The notes beneath the pieces are model-generated. The model made no database searches. It was not told where the DNA came from and saw only the letters and a list, made by a program, of their open reading frames with translations. Below are positions 1 through 7,774 of a stretch of DNA of 64,000 nt, piece after piece. The stretch's first letter is position 1. Each line of letters begins with the position of its first letter. Made by a program: the position numbers and the translations under genes. The stretch is taken from positions 744,001 through 808,000 of the forward strand of contig NZ_CP045178.1 of assembly GCF_009296025.1 (NCBI RefSeq), given 5' to 3'. This DNA comes from Streptomyces tsukubensis. GTDB taxonomy: Bacteria > Actinomycetota > Actinomycetes > Streptomycetales > Streptomycetaceae.

Positions 1-2
1 GG

Positions 3-74
3 CAGGACGTCCTCGCCCTCGCGACCAAGCACCGCATCAGCTACCCGGAGGGGCCACCACCGGGCAGGAGCTGA
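3..74 (+). CDS. 3' end of an unidentified gene (partial)
   Basis: The third forward frame is open from the window edge to a TGA at 72-74. It encodes a short alpha-helix-like C-terminus containing DVLALATKHRI and ending in PPPGRS. This composition is plausible for a real protein tail, and a strong hairpin follows 30 bases downstream. Too little is present to name a family. The gene would converge on the exporter gene to its right. Confidence 0.45.
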   Translation, partial: QDVLALATKHRISYPEGPPPGRS

Positions 75-104
75 CGCCCCGCCGTCCCACTCCACCCGTA
101 CACC

Positions 105-141
105 TCTGCCTCGTACGGCTCCCGAGTCCGTACGAGGCAGA
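105..141. terminator. Hairpin terminator between convergent genes
   Basis: A perfect 14-bp inverted repeat (arms 105-118 and 128-141, TCTGCCTCGTACGG and its complement) with a 9-base loop sits between the partial gene ending at 74 and the exporter gene ending at 164. The position suits a bidirectional terminator. No T-run follows, as is usual in Streptomyces. Confidence 0.75.
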
Positions 142-163
142 CGCGTGCTCGCGGGCGTGGGGA

Positions 164-1624
164 TCACGCCTCCGCCACCGCCCCTTTCTCCGCGGCGGGT
201 GCGGCACTCGGGGCGGCGGCGCGCGCGACCGTCCTGCCGATGACGTGGATGAGCAGAGTCATCGCCAGAGTGATGCCGACCGCCACCCATGCGGAGATCT
301 CGGTGGCATGGGCGTACGCGGCCGCGCTTTTGGCATGGCCGAGCGTCGAGAAGAACAGGGTCCCGACACAGGCGAGGCCGGTGACGCTGGCGAACTGTTG
401 GAACGTCGAGAGCATCCCGGACGCGGCACCCGCCTGGGCCGGGGCGATCGCGGACAGCGGCACACCCACCAGGGACGGCAGGATCAGGCCGTTGCCCAGG
501 CCCATCAGAGCGAGGGCGACGAGGAGTACGGGTACGGCGTTTCCGTCCTTGACGACGTGCAGCCCCACCGCGACGGTCAGGGCGCTGACGGTGGTGATCG
601 CGGCGCCCAGCGTCATGATCCAGAGGCCGTGAGCGGCGATGAGCCGACGCCCCACCAGAGAGGTCACCATGGCGCCGACGGCGAGGGGCACGAAGCACAG
701 CCCCGCGCGGAGCGGGCTGAGGCCGAGCCCGTCCTGTACGAAGAGGCTGAGGATAAAGCTCATGCTCATGAAGAAGAGCATGAAGGCCGCGTTCATCGCC
801 ATGCCGATCTTGAAGACCGAGCTGCGGAACAGGGTCATGTCGAGCAGTGGCTGGCCACCGGCCCTGCCGACCCGGCGCTCCCAGCGGACCGTGAGCCCCA
901 TGGTCACCACGGCGATCGCCAGAAAGGCCCAGATCCACCCGGGCCAGCCGAGCCCGCGGCCGAAGATCAGCGGTACGAGGGCCAGTCCGAGGGAGCCGGA
1001 GACGCCGACCATGCCGAGCAGGTCGAGCCGGGGCTGCTTGTCCGGGACCGTCCTGGGCAGCAGTCGGATACCGAGGGTCACCAGGACGGCGCCGACCGGG
1101 ACGTTGACGAGGAAGATGGCCCGCCATCCCAGCCCCGCGATGTCGGCGATCAGCAGCAGGCCACCGAGGACCTGGCCGAGAATCCCCGCGAGCCCGGCGG
1201 TGACGCCGTACCAGGACAGCGCCCGCGGCCGCTCCTCCGGCGGAAAGATCACGGTGACCAGGGCGAGCATCTGCGGAACCATGGCTGTGGCGGTGAAGCC
1301 CTGGACGAGCCGGCTGATCACGAGTTCCGTGGGGGTCTGCGACACCGCGCAGAGAGCGGACGCCACGGTGAATCCGGCCATCCCGAGCAGGAACATCTTT
1401 CGGTACCCGAGCCGGTCGCCCAGCCGGCCGCCGGTCACGAGACCGGCCGCGTAGACGAAGACGTATCCGCCGACGATCAGCTCCAGAGCGGCCTCCCCCG
1501 CGTGCAAGTCCTGCCGTAAGGAGGGAAGTGCGACATTGACCACTTGAGCGTCGAAGCCGTACATGAAGAACGCGGACATAATGACGGGCAGCGCGAGCCA
1601 CCGACGAGTATTGTCGGCCTGCAC
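164..1624 (-). CDS. MFS drug exporter, DHA2 (EmrB/QacA) family
   Basis: Predicted integral membrane proton-driven efflux protein of about 486 residues with roughly 14 hydrophobic segments, the size and pattern of the DHA2 family. The antiporter motif around GGRLGDRLGYRK lies between the second and third segments. The GTG at 1624 is preferred because GGGAGGA lies just upstream; an ATG at 1678 would add 18 residues but has no clear ribosome binding site. A TTA leucine codon occurs at 1519-1517 (residue 36), so translation may need the bldA tRNA. It is divergent from the LuxR-type gene and is probably the exporter for the polyketide made by the genes to the right. The 312 bases between the two genes are relatively AT-rich and must hold both promoters, but I could not place them confidently. 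Confidence 0.85.
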   Translation of the reverse strand: MQADNTRRWLALPVIMSAFFMYGFDAQVVNVALPSLRQDLHAGEAALELIVGGYVFVYAAGLVTGGRLGDRLGYRKMFLLGMAGFTVASALCAVSQTPTELVISRLVQGFTATAMVPQMLALVTVIFPPEERPRALSWYGVTAGLAGILGQVLGGLLLIADIAGLGWRAIFLVNVPVGAVLVTLGIRLLPRTVPDKQPRLDLLGMVGVSGSLGLALVPLIFGRGLGWPGWIWAFLAIAVVTMGLTVRWERRVGRAGGQPLLDMTLFRSSVFKIGMAMNAAFMLFFMSMSFILSLFVQDGLGLSPLRAGLCFVPLAVGAMVTSLVGRRLIAAHGLWIMTLGAAITTVSALTVAVGLHVVKDGNAVPVLLVALALMGLGNGLILPSLVGVPLSAIAPAQAGAASGMLSTFQQFASVTGLACVGTLFFSTLGHAKSAAAYAHATEISAWVAVGITLAMTLLIHVIGRTVARAAAPSAAPAAEKGAVAEA

Positions 1625-1936
1625 GTGTCCTCCCAGGGGTTTGAGAAAAGGAAATCGCAGAAGAAATTGACCATGCAACTGACTAGGTGCACTTTTCGTG
1701 CCATGCGGAGAATTACAGATTAATCGCCCCCAACCGGACGGGCGGCTTTATCTTGAATTCATTAATGGGGCGGCAACGGCAAGGTAAAAATCTTCCGGCC
1801 GTACGAACCGACTGAACCAGTCTGCCACCACGGGGGCGTCCACCACCGTGACCAGCATGTTATGTTGGTGCGTCTTTTGGAATGCATTTTCCAGGATATC
1901 CATTTCGTCTCTTTTTTCCGATGAGGGAGCGCTTGA

Positions 1937-2425
1937 ATGGCGGGGGATTCGTACACGGTCGGAGTTGCCCACGAAAATCCATTGATGCGGTGGGCCCTGG
2001 AGCGCATATTGAGCAGCGATCCAGCTATCAGCGTCGTCCCTGTCCTGGACGGCACGCTCCCTCCCCATATCGATGCCGCAGTGGCTGACTCGCCACTCAT
2101 CGACCGGGCCGGATGTCCACTGCCCGACGCTCGTGTACTGATCCTCAAGCCGGACGACCGCAGATCGCCCCGCGAAATCATGAGCTCTGTCCGCATCGCG
2201 CTCGGCCGGCCGTCAATGGGAGGCTGCTCCCCCGAAGCCGAACTCACGGCGCGTGAGTACCAAGTCCTGAACCATCTCGGGGCGGGGCTGACGCAGCGAC
2301 AGGTAGCGCGCCGGTTGGAGATCAGTCCGCACACGGTGGACACCTATGTCAAGCGGATCCGGAAGAAGATCGGCCCCGGCAACAAGGCGCATCTGGCCCA
2401 GGCCACCTTCCTCCAGCTCTTGTAA
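1937..2425 (+). CDS. LuxR-type transcriptional regulator (NarL/FixJ-like)
   Basis: A 162-residue protein. The C-terminal third (about residues 98-155, from LTAREYQVLNHL to SPHTVDTYVKRIRKKIG) is a clear GerE/LuxR helix-turn-helix. The N-terminal 90 residues resemble a degenerate response-regulator receiver (VAHENPLMRWALERIL) but lack a convincing acidic pocket, so it is probably not phosphorylated in the usual way. AGGGAG precedes the ATG. It sits divergent from the exporter and convergent with nrdA, and is a candidate local regulator of export or of the polyketide cluster. No partner sensor kinase is adjacent. Confidence 0.85.
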   Translation: MAGDSYTVGVAHENPLMRWALERILSSDPAISVVPVLDGTLPPHIDAAVADSPLIDRAGCPLPDARVLILKPDDRRSPREIMSSVRIALGRPSMGGCSPEAELTAREYQVLNHLGAGLTQRQVARRLEISPHTVDTYVKRIRKKIGPGNKAHLAQATFLQLL

Positions 2426-2488
2426 CGTCTCATGAAATCCGCTGGTCACTCGGGGCGTCATGACATCCCTGGTGGGGGTCGCGACCCT

Positions 2489-4843
2489 CTACTGGCAGGC
2501 CTCGCAGGACTCGGGATTCTCCAGAGAACAGGCGATGGCATCCGCCTGCGCGACCGGCGGGGTCTCCTGGACGGTGGCGACGGACCGCGCGGCCCGCGCG
2601 ATCCGCGTCGCTGGGCGTGAGCGCAGGTAGTAGGTGGTCTTGAGCCCCTGCTTCCAGGCGTGGGCGTACATCGAGCTGACCTTCCCGATGGTCGGCGTCT
2701 CCAGGAAGAGGTTGAGCGACTGGCTCTGATCGATGTACGGAGTACGGGCCGCCGCCATGTCGATCAGGCCGCGCTGCGGGATCTCCCAGGCCGTCCGGTA
2801 TAGCGCGCGGGTCTCCTCGGGGATCCAGCTGAAGCCCTGCACCGAACCGCCCGCCTCACGCAGTGCCTCGCGGGAATCGGCGTCCCAGACACCGAGTTGC
2901 TTCAGATCGTCCACCAAGTACGCGTTCACCTGGAGGAATTCACCCGACAGTGTCTCGCGCTTGAACAGATTGGACACCTGCGGCTCAACACATTCGTACA
3001 CACCGGCGATCGACGCGATGGTCGCGGTCGGCGCGATGGCCAGGAGCAGCGAGTTCCGCATGCCGGTCCTGGCGATCCGGGCGCGCAGCGCGTCCCACCG
3101 TCGCGGCCAGGTGGGCTCGGCGGCGTAGTGGTCGGGGTGCAGCACACCACGGGCCGTACGTGTCCTCTCCCAGGCGGGGAGCGGGCCGCTCCGCTCCGCC
3201 AGGTCGCAGGAGGTCTCGTAGGCGGCGAGCATGATCCGCTCGGAGATCTGCGTGGAGAGTTCCCTGGCACGCGGCGAGTCGAAGGGCAGCCGCAGGGTGA
3301 AGAAGACGTCCTGGAGCCCCATCAGGCCCAGGCCCACCGGGCGCCACTTGGCGTTGGAACGGCCCGCCTTCTCGGTCGGGTAGAAGTTGATGTCCACGAC
3401 ACGGTCGAGGAAGGTGACCGCGGTCCTGACGGTCTCGTCCAAGCGTTGCCAGTCGATGGAGTCGCCCGAGACGAACGCGCCGACGTTGACCGAGCCCAGG
3501 TTGCAGACGGCGGTCTCGCCCTCGTCGGTCACCTCCAGGATCTCGGTGCAGAGGTTGGACGAGTGGACGACGGAGCCGGGCTCCGCGGTCTGGTTGGCGG
3601 TGCGGTTCGACGCGTCCTTGAAGGTCATCCACCCCTGGCCGGTCTGGGCGAGGGTGCGCATCATCCGCCCGTACAACTCCCGTGCGGGGATGGTCTTCCT
3701 GGCGAGTCCGTCGGCCTCGGCCTTCCGGTAGGCGGCGTCGAACGCGTCACCCCACAGATCGGTGAGCTCCGGGACATCGCTGGGCGAGAAGAGCGACCAC
3801 CGGCCGTCCGTGTCGACACGGCGCATGAACTCGTCGGGCACCCAGTGCGCCAGGTTGAGATGGTGTGTGCGCCTGGAGTGCTCACCGGTGTTGTCGCGCA
3901 GCTCAAGGAACTCCTCGATGTCGGAGTGCCAGGTCTCCAGGTAGACGGCGGCGGCGCCCTTGCGCCTACTGCCCTGGTTCACCGCGGCCACCGAGGCGTC
4001 GAGTGTCTTGAGGAAGGGCACGATCCCCTTGGAGTGCCCGTTGGTGCCGCGGATCAGCGAACCGCGCGAGCGGATACGCGAGTACGGGAGACCGATGCCG
4101 CCGGTGTGCTTCGAGAGCCTGGCGACCTCGTGGTAGCGGTCGTAGATCGAGTCCAGCTCGTCCAGCGGTGAGTCCAGCAGATAGCAGGACGACATCTGAG
4201 GGTGCCTGGTACCGGAGTTGAACAGGGTCGGCGACGAGGGCAGATACTCCAGGCGGCTCATCAGCCCGTACAGCGAGGCTACTTCGGCCAAGGCGCGCGG
4301 GGAGTCGTCCTCGGCGAGACCGGCGGCGACCCGCAGCATGAAGTGCTGCGGTGTCTCGATCACCAGACGGGTGATCGGGTGACGCAGCAGGTAGCGGCTG
4401 TAGAGGGTGCGCAGCCCGAAGTAACCGAAGCGGTCGTCGGCGCCGGTGTCGACGAGCGCGTCGAGTCGTGCGGCGTGCAGTTGTACGAAGCCGGCGGTGC
4501 GGTCGGCGATCAGTCCCTCGCGGTGCCCGACGGCGACGGAGGCGGAGAACGACACCGCGCCCTGCCCTGCCGCCTCGCCCGCGATGGTGCGGGTCAGCAG
4601 TCTCGCCGCGAGACGGGAGTACGCGGGATCCTCGGAGATCAGGCCGGCCGCCACCTCGGTCGCCAGCTCCCGCAGTTCGGCGTCGTCCGCGGTCGAGCTG
4701 CGCCCACGCAGGGCCGCTTTCGCCACCTTGCCGGGATCAATTCCCTGGAGATCCGCACTGAGGTCGGTCAGCGTCCGCAGCAGTACGGTCCCCGGGGCGT
4801 CCGCCACCTGTGCGGAGACAGGTGCGGTGGGCGCGATGGTCAC
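2489..4843 (-). CDS. nrdA: Ribonucleoside-diphosphate reductase large (alpha) subunit, class I
   Basis: Reduces ribonucleotides to deoxyribonucleotides in the cytoplasm together with a radical-generating beta subunit. All key elements are visible in the 784 residues: MSSCYL (first active-site cysteine), SSNLCTEI (N, C and E of the active site), AVCNLGSVN (second redox cysteine), the radical-transfer tyrosine pair in TTYYLRS, and a C-terminal CEACQ shuttle. No ATP-cone is evident at the short N-terminus. The GTG at 4843 is chosen because AAGGGAG precedes it and conserved sequence begins there. Two NrdR-box-like sites lie upstream (4972-5018). No beta-subunit gene (nrdB) or nrdS is adjacent, which is unusual; the next gene is the convergent LuxR regulator. 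It could be a housekeeping paralogue, a self-resistance copy or simply a neighbour of the cluster. Confidence 0.93.
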   Translation of the reverse strand: MTIAPTAPVSAQVADAPGTVLLRTLTDLSADLQGIDPGKVAKAALRGRSSTADDAELRELATEVAAGLISEDPAYSRLAARLLTRTIAGEAAGQGAVSFSASVAVGHREGLIADRTAGFVQLHAARLDALVDTGADDRFGYFGLRTLYSRYLLRHPITRLVIETPQHFMLRVAAGLAEDDSPRALAEVASLYGLMSRLEYLPSSPTLFNSGTRHPQMSSCYLLDSPLDELDSIYDRYHEVARLSKHTGGIGLPYSRIRSRGSLIRGTNGHSKGIVPFLKTLDASVAAVNQGSRRKGAAAVYLETWHSDIEEFLELRDNTGEHSRRTHHLNLAHWVPDEFMRRVDTDGRWSLFSPSDVPELTDLWGDAFDAAYRKAEADGLARKTIPARELYGRMMRTLAQTGQGWMTFKDASNRTANQTAEPGSVVHSSNLCTEILEVTDEGETAVCNLGSVNVGAFVSGDSIDWQRLDETVRTAVTFLDRVVDINFYPTEKAGRSNAKWRPVGLGLMGLQDVFFTLRLPFDSPRARELSTQISERIMLAAYETSCDLAERSGPLPAWERTRTARGVLHPDHYAAEPTWPRRWDALRARIARTGMRNSLLLAIAPTATIASIAGVYECVEPQVSNLFKRETLSGEFLQVNAYLVDDLKQLGVWDADSREALREAGGSVQGFSWIPEETRALYRTAWEIPQRGLIDMAAARTPYIDQSQSLNLFLETPTIGKVSSMYAHAWKQGLKTTYYLRSRPATRIARAARSVATVQETPPVAQADAIACSLENPESCEACQ

Positions 4844-4971
4844 GTGGTGCTCCCTTGTCGAACGTGGGCGTGGTCCGGAGCGCCGGAGGGCAGGGGCGCG
4901 CGAAGGCAGACACCTGTGCCCTGAGGCCTCCCGTGCCACAGGCGTCCTTGGTGACGCCGAAATGCAGTGGC

Positions 4972-5018
4972 AGCATACATCTAGTGCCGCATCCTGAAGT
5001 GGAGCCCACATGTTGTGT
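4972..5018 (-). promoter_or_regulatory. Tandem NrdR boxes upstream of nrdA
   Basis: On the minus strand two 16-bp sites, ACACAACATGTGGGCT (5018-5003) and GCACTAGATGTATGCT (4987-4972), resemble the NrdR box consensus acaCwAtATaTwGtgt. Their starts are exactly 31 bp apart, the three-helical-turn spacing typical of paired NrdR boxes. They sit 129-175 bases before the nrdA start codon and probably overlap its promoter. I looked for the B12 riboswitch known upstream of some Streptomyces nrdAB operons in 4844-4971 and did not see one. The rest of the 361-base gap to the aromatase gene shows nothing else except the repeats at 5106-5121. Confidence 0.65.
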
Positions 5019-5105
5019 CTTGGTCGATCTGCGTCTCGCTGACGCACGGCGAGAGAGGCGCCTCGTCCCCCACCCGTCCGGCGGGTTCCGGGTGCTCATC
5101 GGGGG

Positions 5106-5121
5106 TCCAGGAAGTCTCCAG
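5106..5121 (+). promoter_or_regulatory. Possible SARP-type direct repeats before the aromatase gene
   Basis: TCCAG is repeated at 5106-5110 and 5117-5121, exactly 11 bp (one helical turn) apart, about 85 bases before the aromatase start. SARP activators bind heptameric direct repeats at 11- or 22-bp spacing. The same TCCAG core recurs 22 bp apart before the PKS operon (7653-7680). No good -10 is visible 8 bp downstream here, so this is tentative. Confidence 0.35.
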
Positions 5122-5204
5122 GGCGGCGGACGAGGCTGAGGCCGGCAGTGTCCGCCCGCGCCTCGCTCGACTGCTCGGCGCGGCGAAGCGAGAGGCGATC
5201 AAGA

Positions 5205-6164
5205 ATGACCGAAAATCGGTCTGCTACCCACAGCATCGAGATCGAGGCGCCCCCGAGGGCGGTGTACGACCTGGTCGCCGACGCCGGCCGGTGGCCGGTG
5301 GTCTTCGGACCGACCGTGCACGTCGACGTAACGGAACACTCCCTCGGGGAGGAGCGCTTCAACATCTGGGCCATGGCGAAGGGGGAGGTCGCCAACTGGT
5401 CCTCCCGAAGGACCCTCGACGCCGCGCATCTCACCATCGACTTCCGGCAGGAGCGCAGTGTCGCGCCCATCGCCTCGATGGGCGGGCGGTGGGAATTCGC
5501 TGCCGCCGGGCCGGAATCGGGGGGCGGGGCCGGTACCGAAGTGCTGCTGCGCCACGATTTCACGCTGGAGCGGGAGTCCCCCGAATCCCTCCAATGGATC
5601 ATGGGGGTCCTCGACCAGAACAGCGGTGCGGAGCTTCGGGCGTTGAAGTCGGTGGCCGAACTCGGCGCCTCCGCCGACGAGCTGATCTTCTCCTTCGAGG
5701 AGACCGTCTCCTACCAGGGCGAGCTGGAGCCGGCCTACCGCTTCGTGTACGACTGTGCGGCGTGGCCCCGGCGGTTGCCGCACGTCGCCGCTGTCGAGCT
5801 GGTGGAGGAGACACCGGGGATCCAGCACATGAAGATGGAGACGGTGGCCGCCGACGGCACGGCGCACAGCACGGCGTCGGTGCGGGTGTGCACACCTTCC
5901 GAGCGGATCGTCTACAAACAGACCGAGCTGCCAAAGGCTCTTCTCGGACACAGTGGCACCTGGCGCTTCACCGAACAGGCCGGGGGGAAGTGCTCTGTGA
6001 CCTCCCAGCACCTGGTGATGCTCGACCCCCGCGAGGTGGCGCCGGCCGACCTCGCCGCATTCCGGGAGCAGGTCGCCGCGTCGCTGGCGCGCAACAGCCG
6101 CACGACCCTCGAAGCCGCGTGCGAGGCGGCGACGCGCGGTCGGACGGCGGGGGCCCGGCCCTGA
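5205..6164 (+). CDS. Didomain aromatase/cyclase (ActVII-like)
   Basis: A 319-residue protein built of two SRPBCC (START-like) domains, roughly residues 5-150 and 160-305, each beginning with the typical APPRAVYDLVAD or ELEPAYRFVYDC strand-helix. Didomain enzymes of this type close and aromatise the first ring (C7-C12) of polyketides reduced at C9, as ActVII does in actinorhodin biosynthesis. The ATG at 5205 follows GAGAGG; an upstream in-frame GTG at 5148 has no support. It is transcribed toward a strong hairpin at 6197-6241. Together with the ActIII-like ketoreductase at the far end of the cluster it predicts a C9-reduced aromatic skeleton. Confidence 0.88.
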   Translation: MTENRSATHSIEIEAPPRAVYDLVADAGRWPVVFGPTVHVDVTEHSLGEERFNIWAMAKGEVANWSSRRTLDAAHLTIDFRQERSVAPIASMGGRWEFAAAGPESGGGAGTEVLLRHDFTLERESPESLQWIMGVLDQNSGAELRALKSVAELGASADELIFSFEETVSYQGELEPAYRFVYDCAAWPRRLPHVAAVELVEETPGIQHMKMETVAADGTAHSTASVRVCTPSERIVYKQTELPKALLGHSGTWRFTEQAGGKCSVTSQHLVMLDPREVAPADLAAFREQVAASLARNSRTTLEAACEAATRGRTAGARP

Positions 6165-6196
6165 CCCTGGTCCATTGACACGGTCGCGCTCGTAGA

Positions 6197-6241
6197 ACCG
6201 GCATCGACTGTGGCGAGGTCCGCGCCACAGTCGATGCCGGT
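6197..6241. terminator. Strong hairpin terminator between convergent genes
   Basis: A perfect 19-bp inverted repeat (6197-6215 and 6223-6241, ACCGGCATCGACTGTGGCG and its complement) with a 7-base loop lies 33 bases after the aromatase stop. The oxidoreductase gene ends at 6514 on the other strand. Between the hairpin and that gene are short direct repeats of GTCCACCGTGCGGGTC (6244-6277) and the hexamer array at 6412-6477. No gene is seen in 6165-6513. Confidence 0.85.
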
Positions 6242-6411
6242 CGGGTCCACCGTGCGGGTCGGGTCCACCGTGCGGGTCGAGTCCATCGGCGCCGATCGAG
6301 TCCACCGATGTCGGTCGAGTCCGCTCCGGGTCAGGCGTGGAGAGCGCCCGCGCCGGGCCGTGCGGAGCTCAGGACCGATGCCGGTCGAGTCCATCAGCGC
6401 CGGTCCAGTCC

Positions 6412-6480
<69 letters not shown>

Positions 6481-6513
6481 TGGGGAACGCCCCTGCCACA
6501 GGCCGTGCCCGGC

Positions 6514-7551
6514 TCAGCCGGTCTTCGACTCCGACAACGCGAACGCCTCCGCCGCCTTGCTGATCAGTTCGAGTCGGCCGCTGTGATCGACGCGGGCCGG
6601 GGACAGCATCACCGTCAGTGTCGAGGCCCCCGCGGACCTGAACTCCCGCATGCGCCCGGCGACCCGGTCCACGGGGCCGATGAGCGAGACCCGGTCCACG
6701 AGTTCGTCCGGAATCGCTTTCGAGGCCCGCGTGAGATCTCCCTCGGCTGCTGTCCGATGAAATTCGGTCATGGCTTTGCCGAATCCGATACGCCGGGCGA
6801 TGGCGGAATACACATTGCGCTCCGGATCGCCCATGCCGAGAAAGTGTGCGTAGTGGCCGCGTAGGCGATCGATACCTTCTGCCACATTGTCGACGAACAG
6901 AGTCGGGACACTGGGAGCGACATCGAAGTCACGCATGTCCTTGCCTGCCCGGTCCCTGCCCTTCTGGATTCCGGCCCTGGCGTCGACAAGGGATTCGGGT
7001 GACACGAACGCACCGATCCAGCCGTTCGCGATCTCACCGGCGAGGCGCAGGTTGCCACTGCTCAACGCCGCCAGGTAGATGGGGATGCCGGTGTCCCCGG
7101 GCTCCTTGTGGATGTGCAGCGGCGCACCGTCCCGTGAGCCGATGGGAAGCCGGTAGTGCTCACCCTCGTACCGCACGGGAGCACCCGCGAGGGCGGCACG
7201 GACGATCTCCACGTACTCCCGGGTGCGCGCCAGCGGTTGGTCGAAGGGGACCCCGTACCAGCCCTCGGAGACATCGGGGTTGGAGACACCGAGCCCCATC
7301 CGGAAGCGGCCGCCGCTCAGTGCGTGGAGCGTCGAGGCGGTGAGCGCCGCGAGTCCCGGCGAACGGGCCGGGATCTGCATCACACCGGAGGCCAGGCCTA
7401 TGGTCCGTGTGCGTCCCGCAACCACACCGAGCACGCTGGGAGCGTCGCTGCGGTACCCCTCACCGCATATCACGAGATCGAATCCGGCGTCCTCGGCGGC
7501 GCTCGCCAGATCTCCGGCTTTCTCATGAACAAGGTGCGCGGCAAGTCGCAT
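6514..7551 (-). CDS. LLM-class (luciferase-like) F420- or flavin-dependent oxidoreductase
   Basis: A 345-residue TIM-barrel protein of the bacterial luciferase family. Supporting segments are the N-terminal AGFDLVICGEG, the cofactor-region RTRTIGLASGVMQIPARSP and LSGGRFRMGLGVSNP near residues 80-110. This pattern is closest to F420-dependent members such as methylenetetrahydromethanopterin reductase-like enzymes, though FMN use cannot be excluded. AAAGGA precedes the ATG. It is divergent from the NmrA-PKS operon and shares its 220-base control region, so it is probably a tailoring redox enzyme of the polyketide. It could pair with the flavin reductase at 16.4 kb. Confidence 0.85.
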   Translation of the reverse strand: MRLAAHLVHEKAGDLASAAEDAGFDLVICGEGYRSDAPSVLGVVAGRTRTIGLASGVMQIPARSPGLAALTASTLHALSGGRFRMGLGVSNPDVSEGWYGVPFDQPLARTREYVEIVRAALAGAPVRYEGEHYRLPIGSRDGAPLHIHKEPGDTGIPIYLAALSSGNLRLAGEIANGWIGAFVSPESLVDARAGIQKGRDRAGKDMRDFDVAPSVPTLFVDNVAEGIDRLRGHYAHFLGMGDPERNVYSAIARRIGFGKAMTEFHRTAAEGDLTRASKAIPDELVDRVSLIGPVDRVAGRMREFRSAGASTLTVMLSPARVDHSGRLELISKAAEAFALSESKTG

Positions 7552-7652
7552 GTGGAAGAATCCTTTCGCGATTTCGGGTCAGATCGGATACAGGCTCTGC
7601 GCATGCACTGTAATTCCGATGGAGCGGGCCTGGATCGCTCAATGCGGGTGGG

Positions 7653-7697
7653 CTCCAGTTCCCTTCCGTAACCCCTCCAGAACTCCCCGAATACTTA
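7653..7697 (+). promoter_or_regulatory. Candidate SARP-controlled promoter of the PKS operon
   Basis: CTCCAGTTC (7653-7661) and CTCCAGAAC (7675-7683) are direct repeats exactly 22 bp apart, with a weaker CTTCCG between them. A possible -10 element TACTTA begins at 7692, leaving 8 bp after the second repeat. Direct repeats at 11/22-bp spacing with the last one 8 bp from the -10 is the architecture described for SARP activators such as DnrI and ActII-ORF4. A SARP gene lies in the cluster at 15.2-16.1 kb. Confidence 0.5.
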
Positions 7698-7774
7698 TGA
7701 AATCGAGGCCGGGAAAAACCTGGTTGCCAGCAGGCAATGAGCATAGGGCGTCGGCCCGTTCGGAGAGGGAAAAA

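Noticed and set aside
245..1519. Long open frame on the plus strand opposite the exporter gene
   Set aside because: It is the antisense shadow of a clear MFS gene. Its composition (Gly/Asp/Glu/Arg-rich) reflects high GC codon bias and it has no recognisable domain.
2474..2488. GGGTCGCGACCC palindrome between the LuxR gene and nrdA as a terminator
   Set aside because: It has no loop and is too short to form a stable transcript hairpin, so it is not listed as a terminator.
4844..4971. Possible B12 riboswitch before nrdA
   Set aside because: Such riboswitches precede some Streptomyces nrdAB operons, but I could not find the conserved B12-box or the expected length here.
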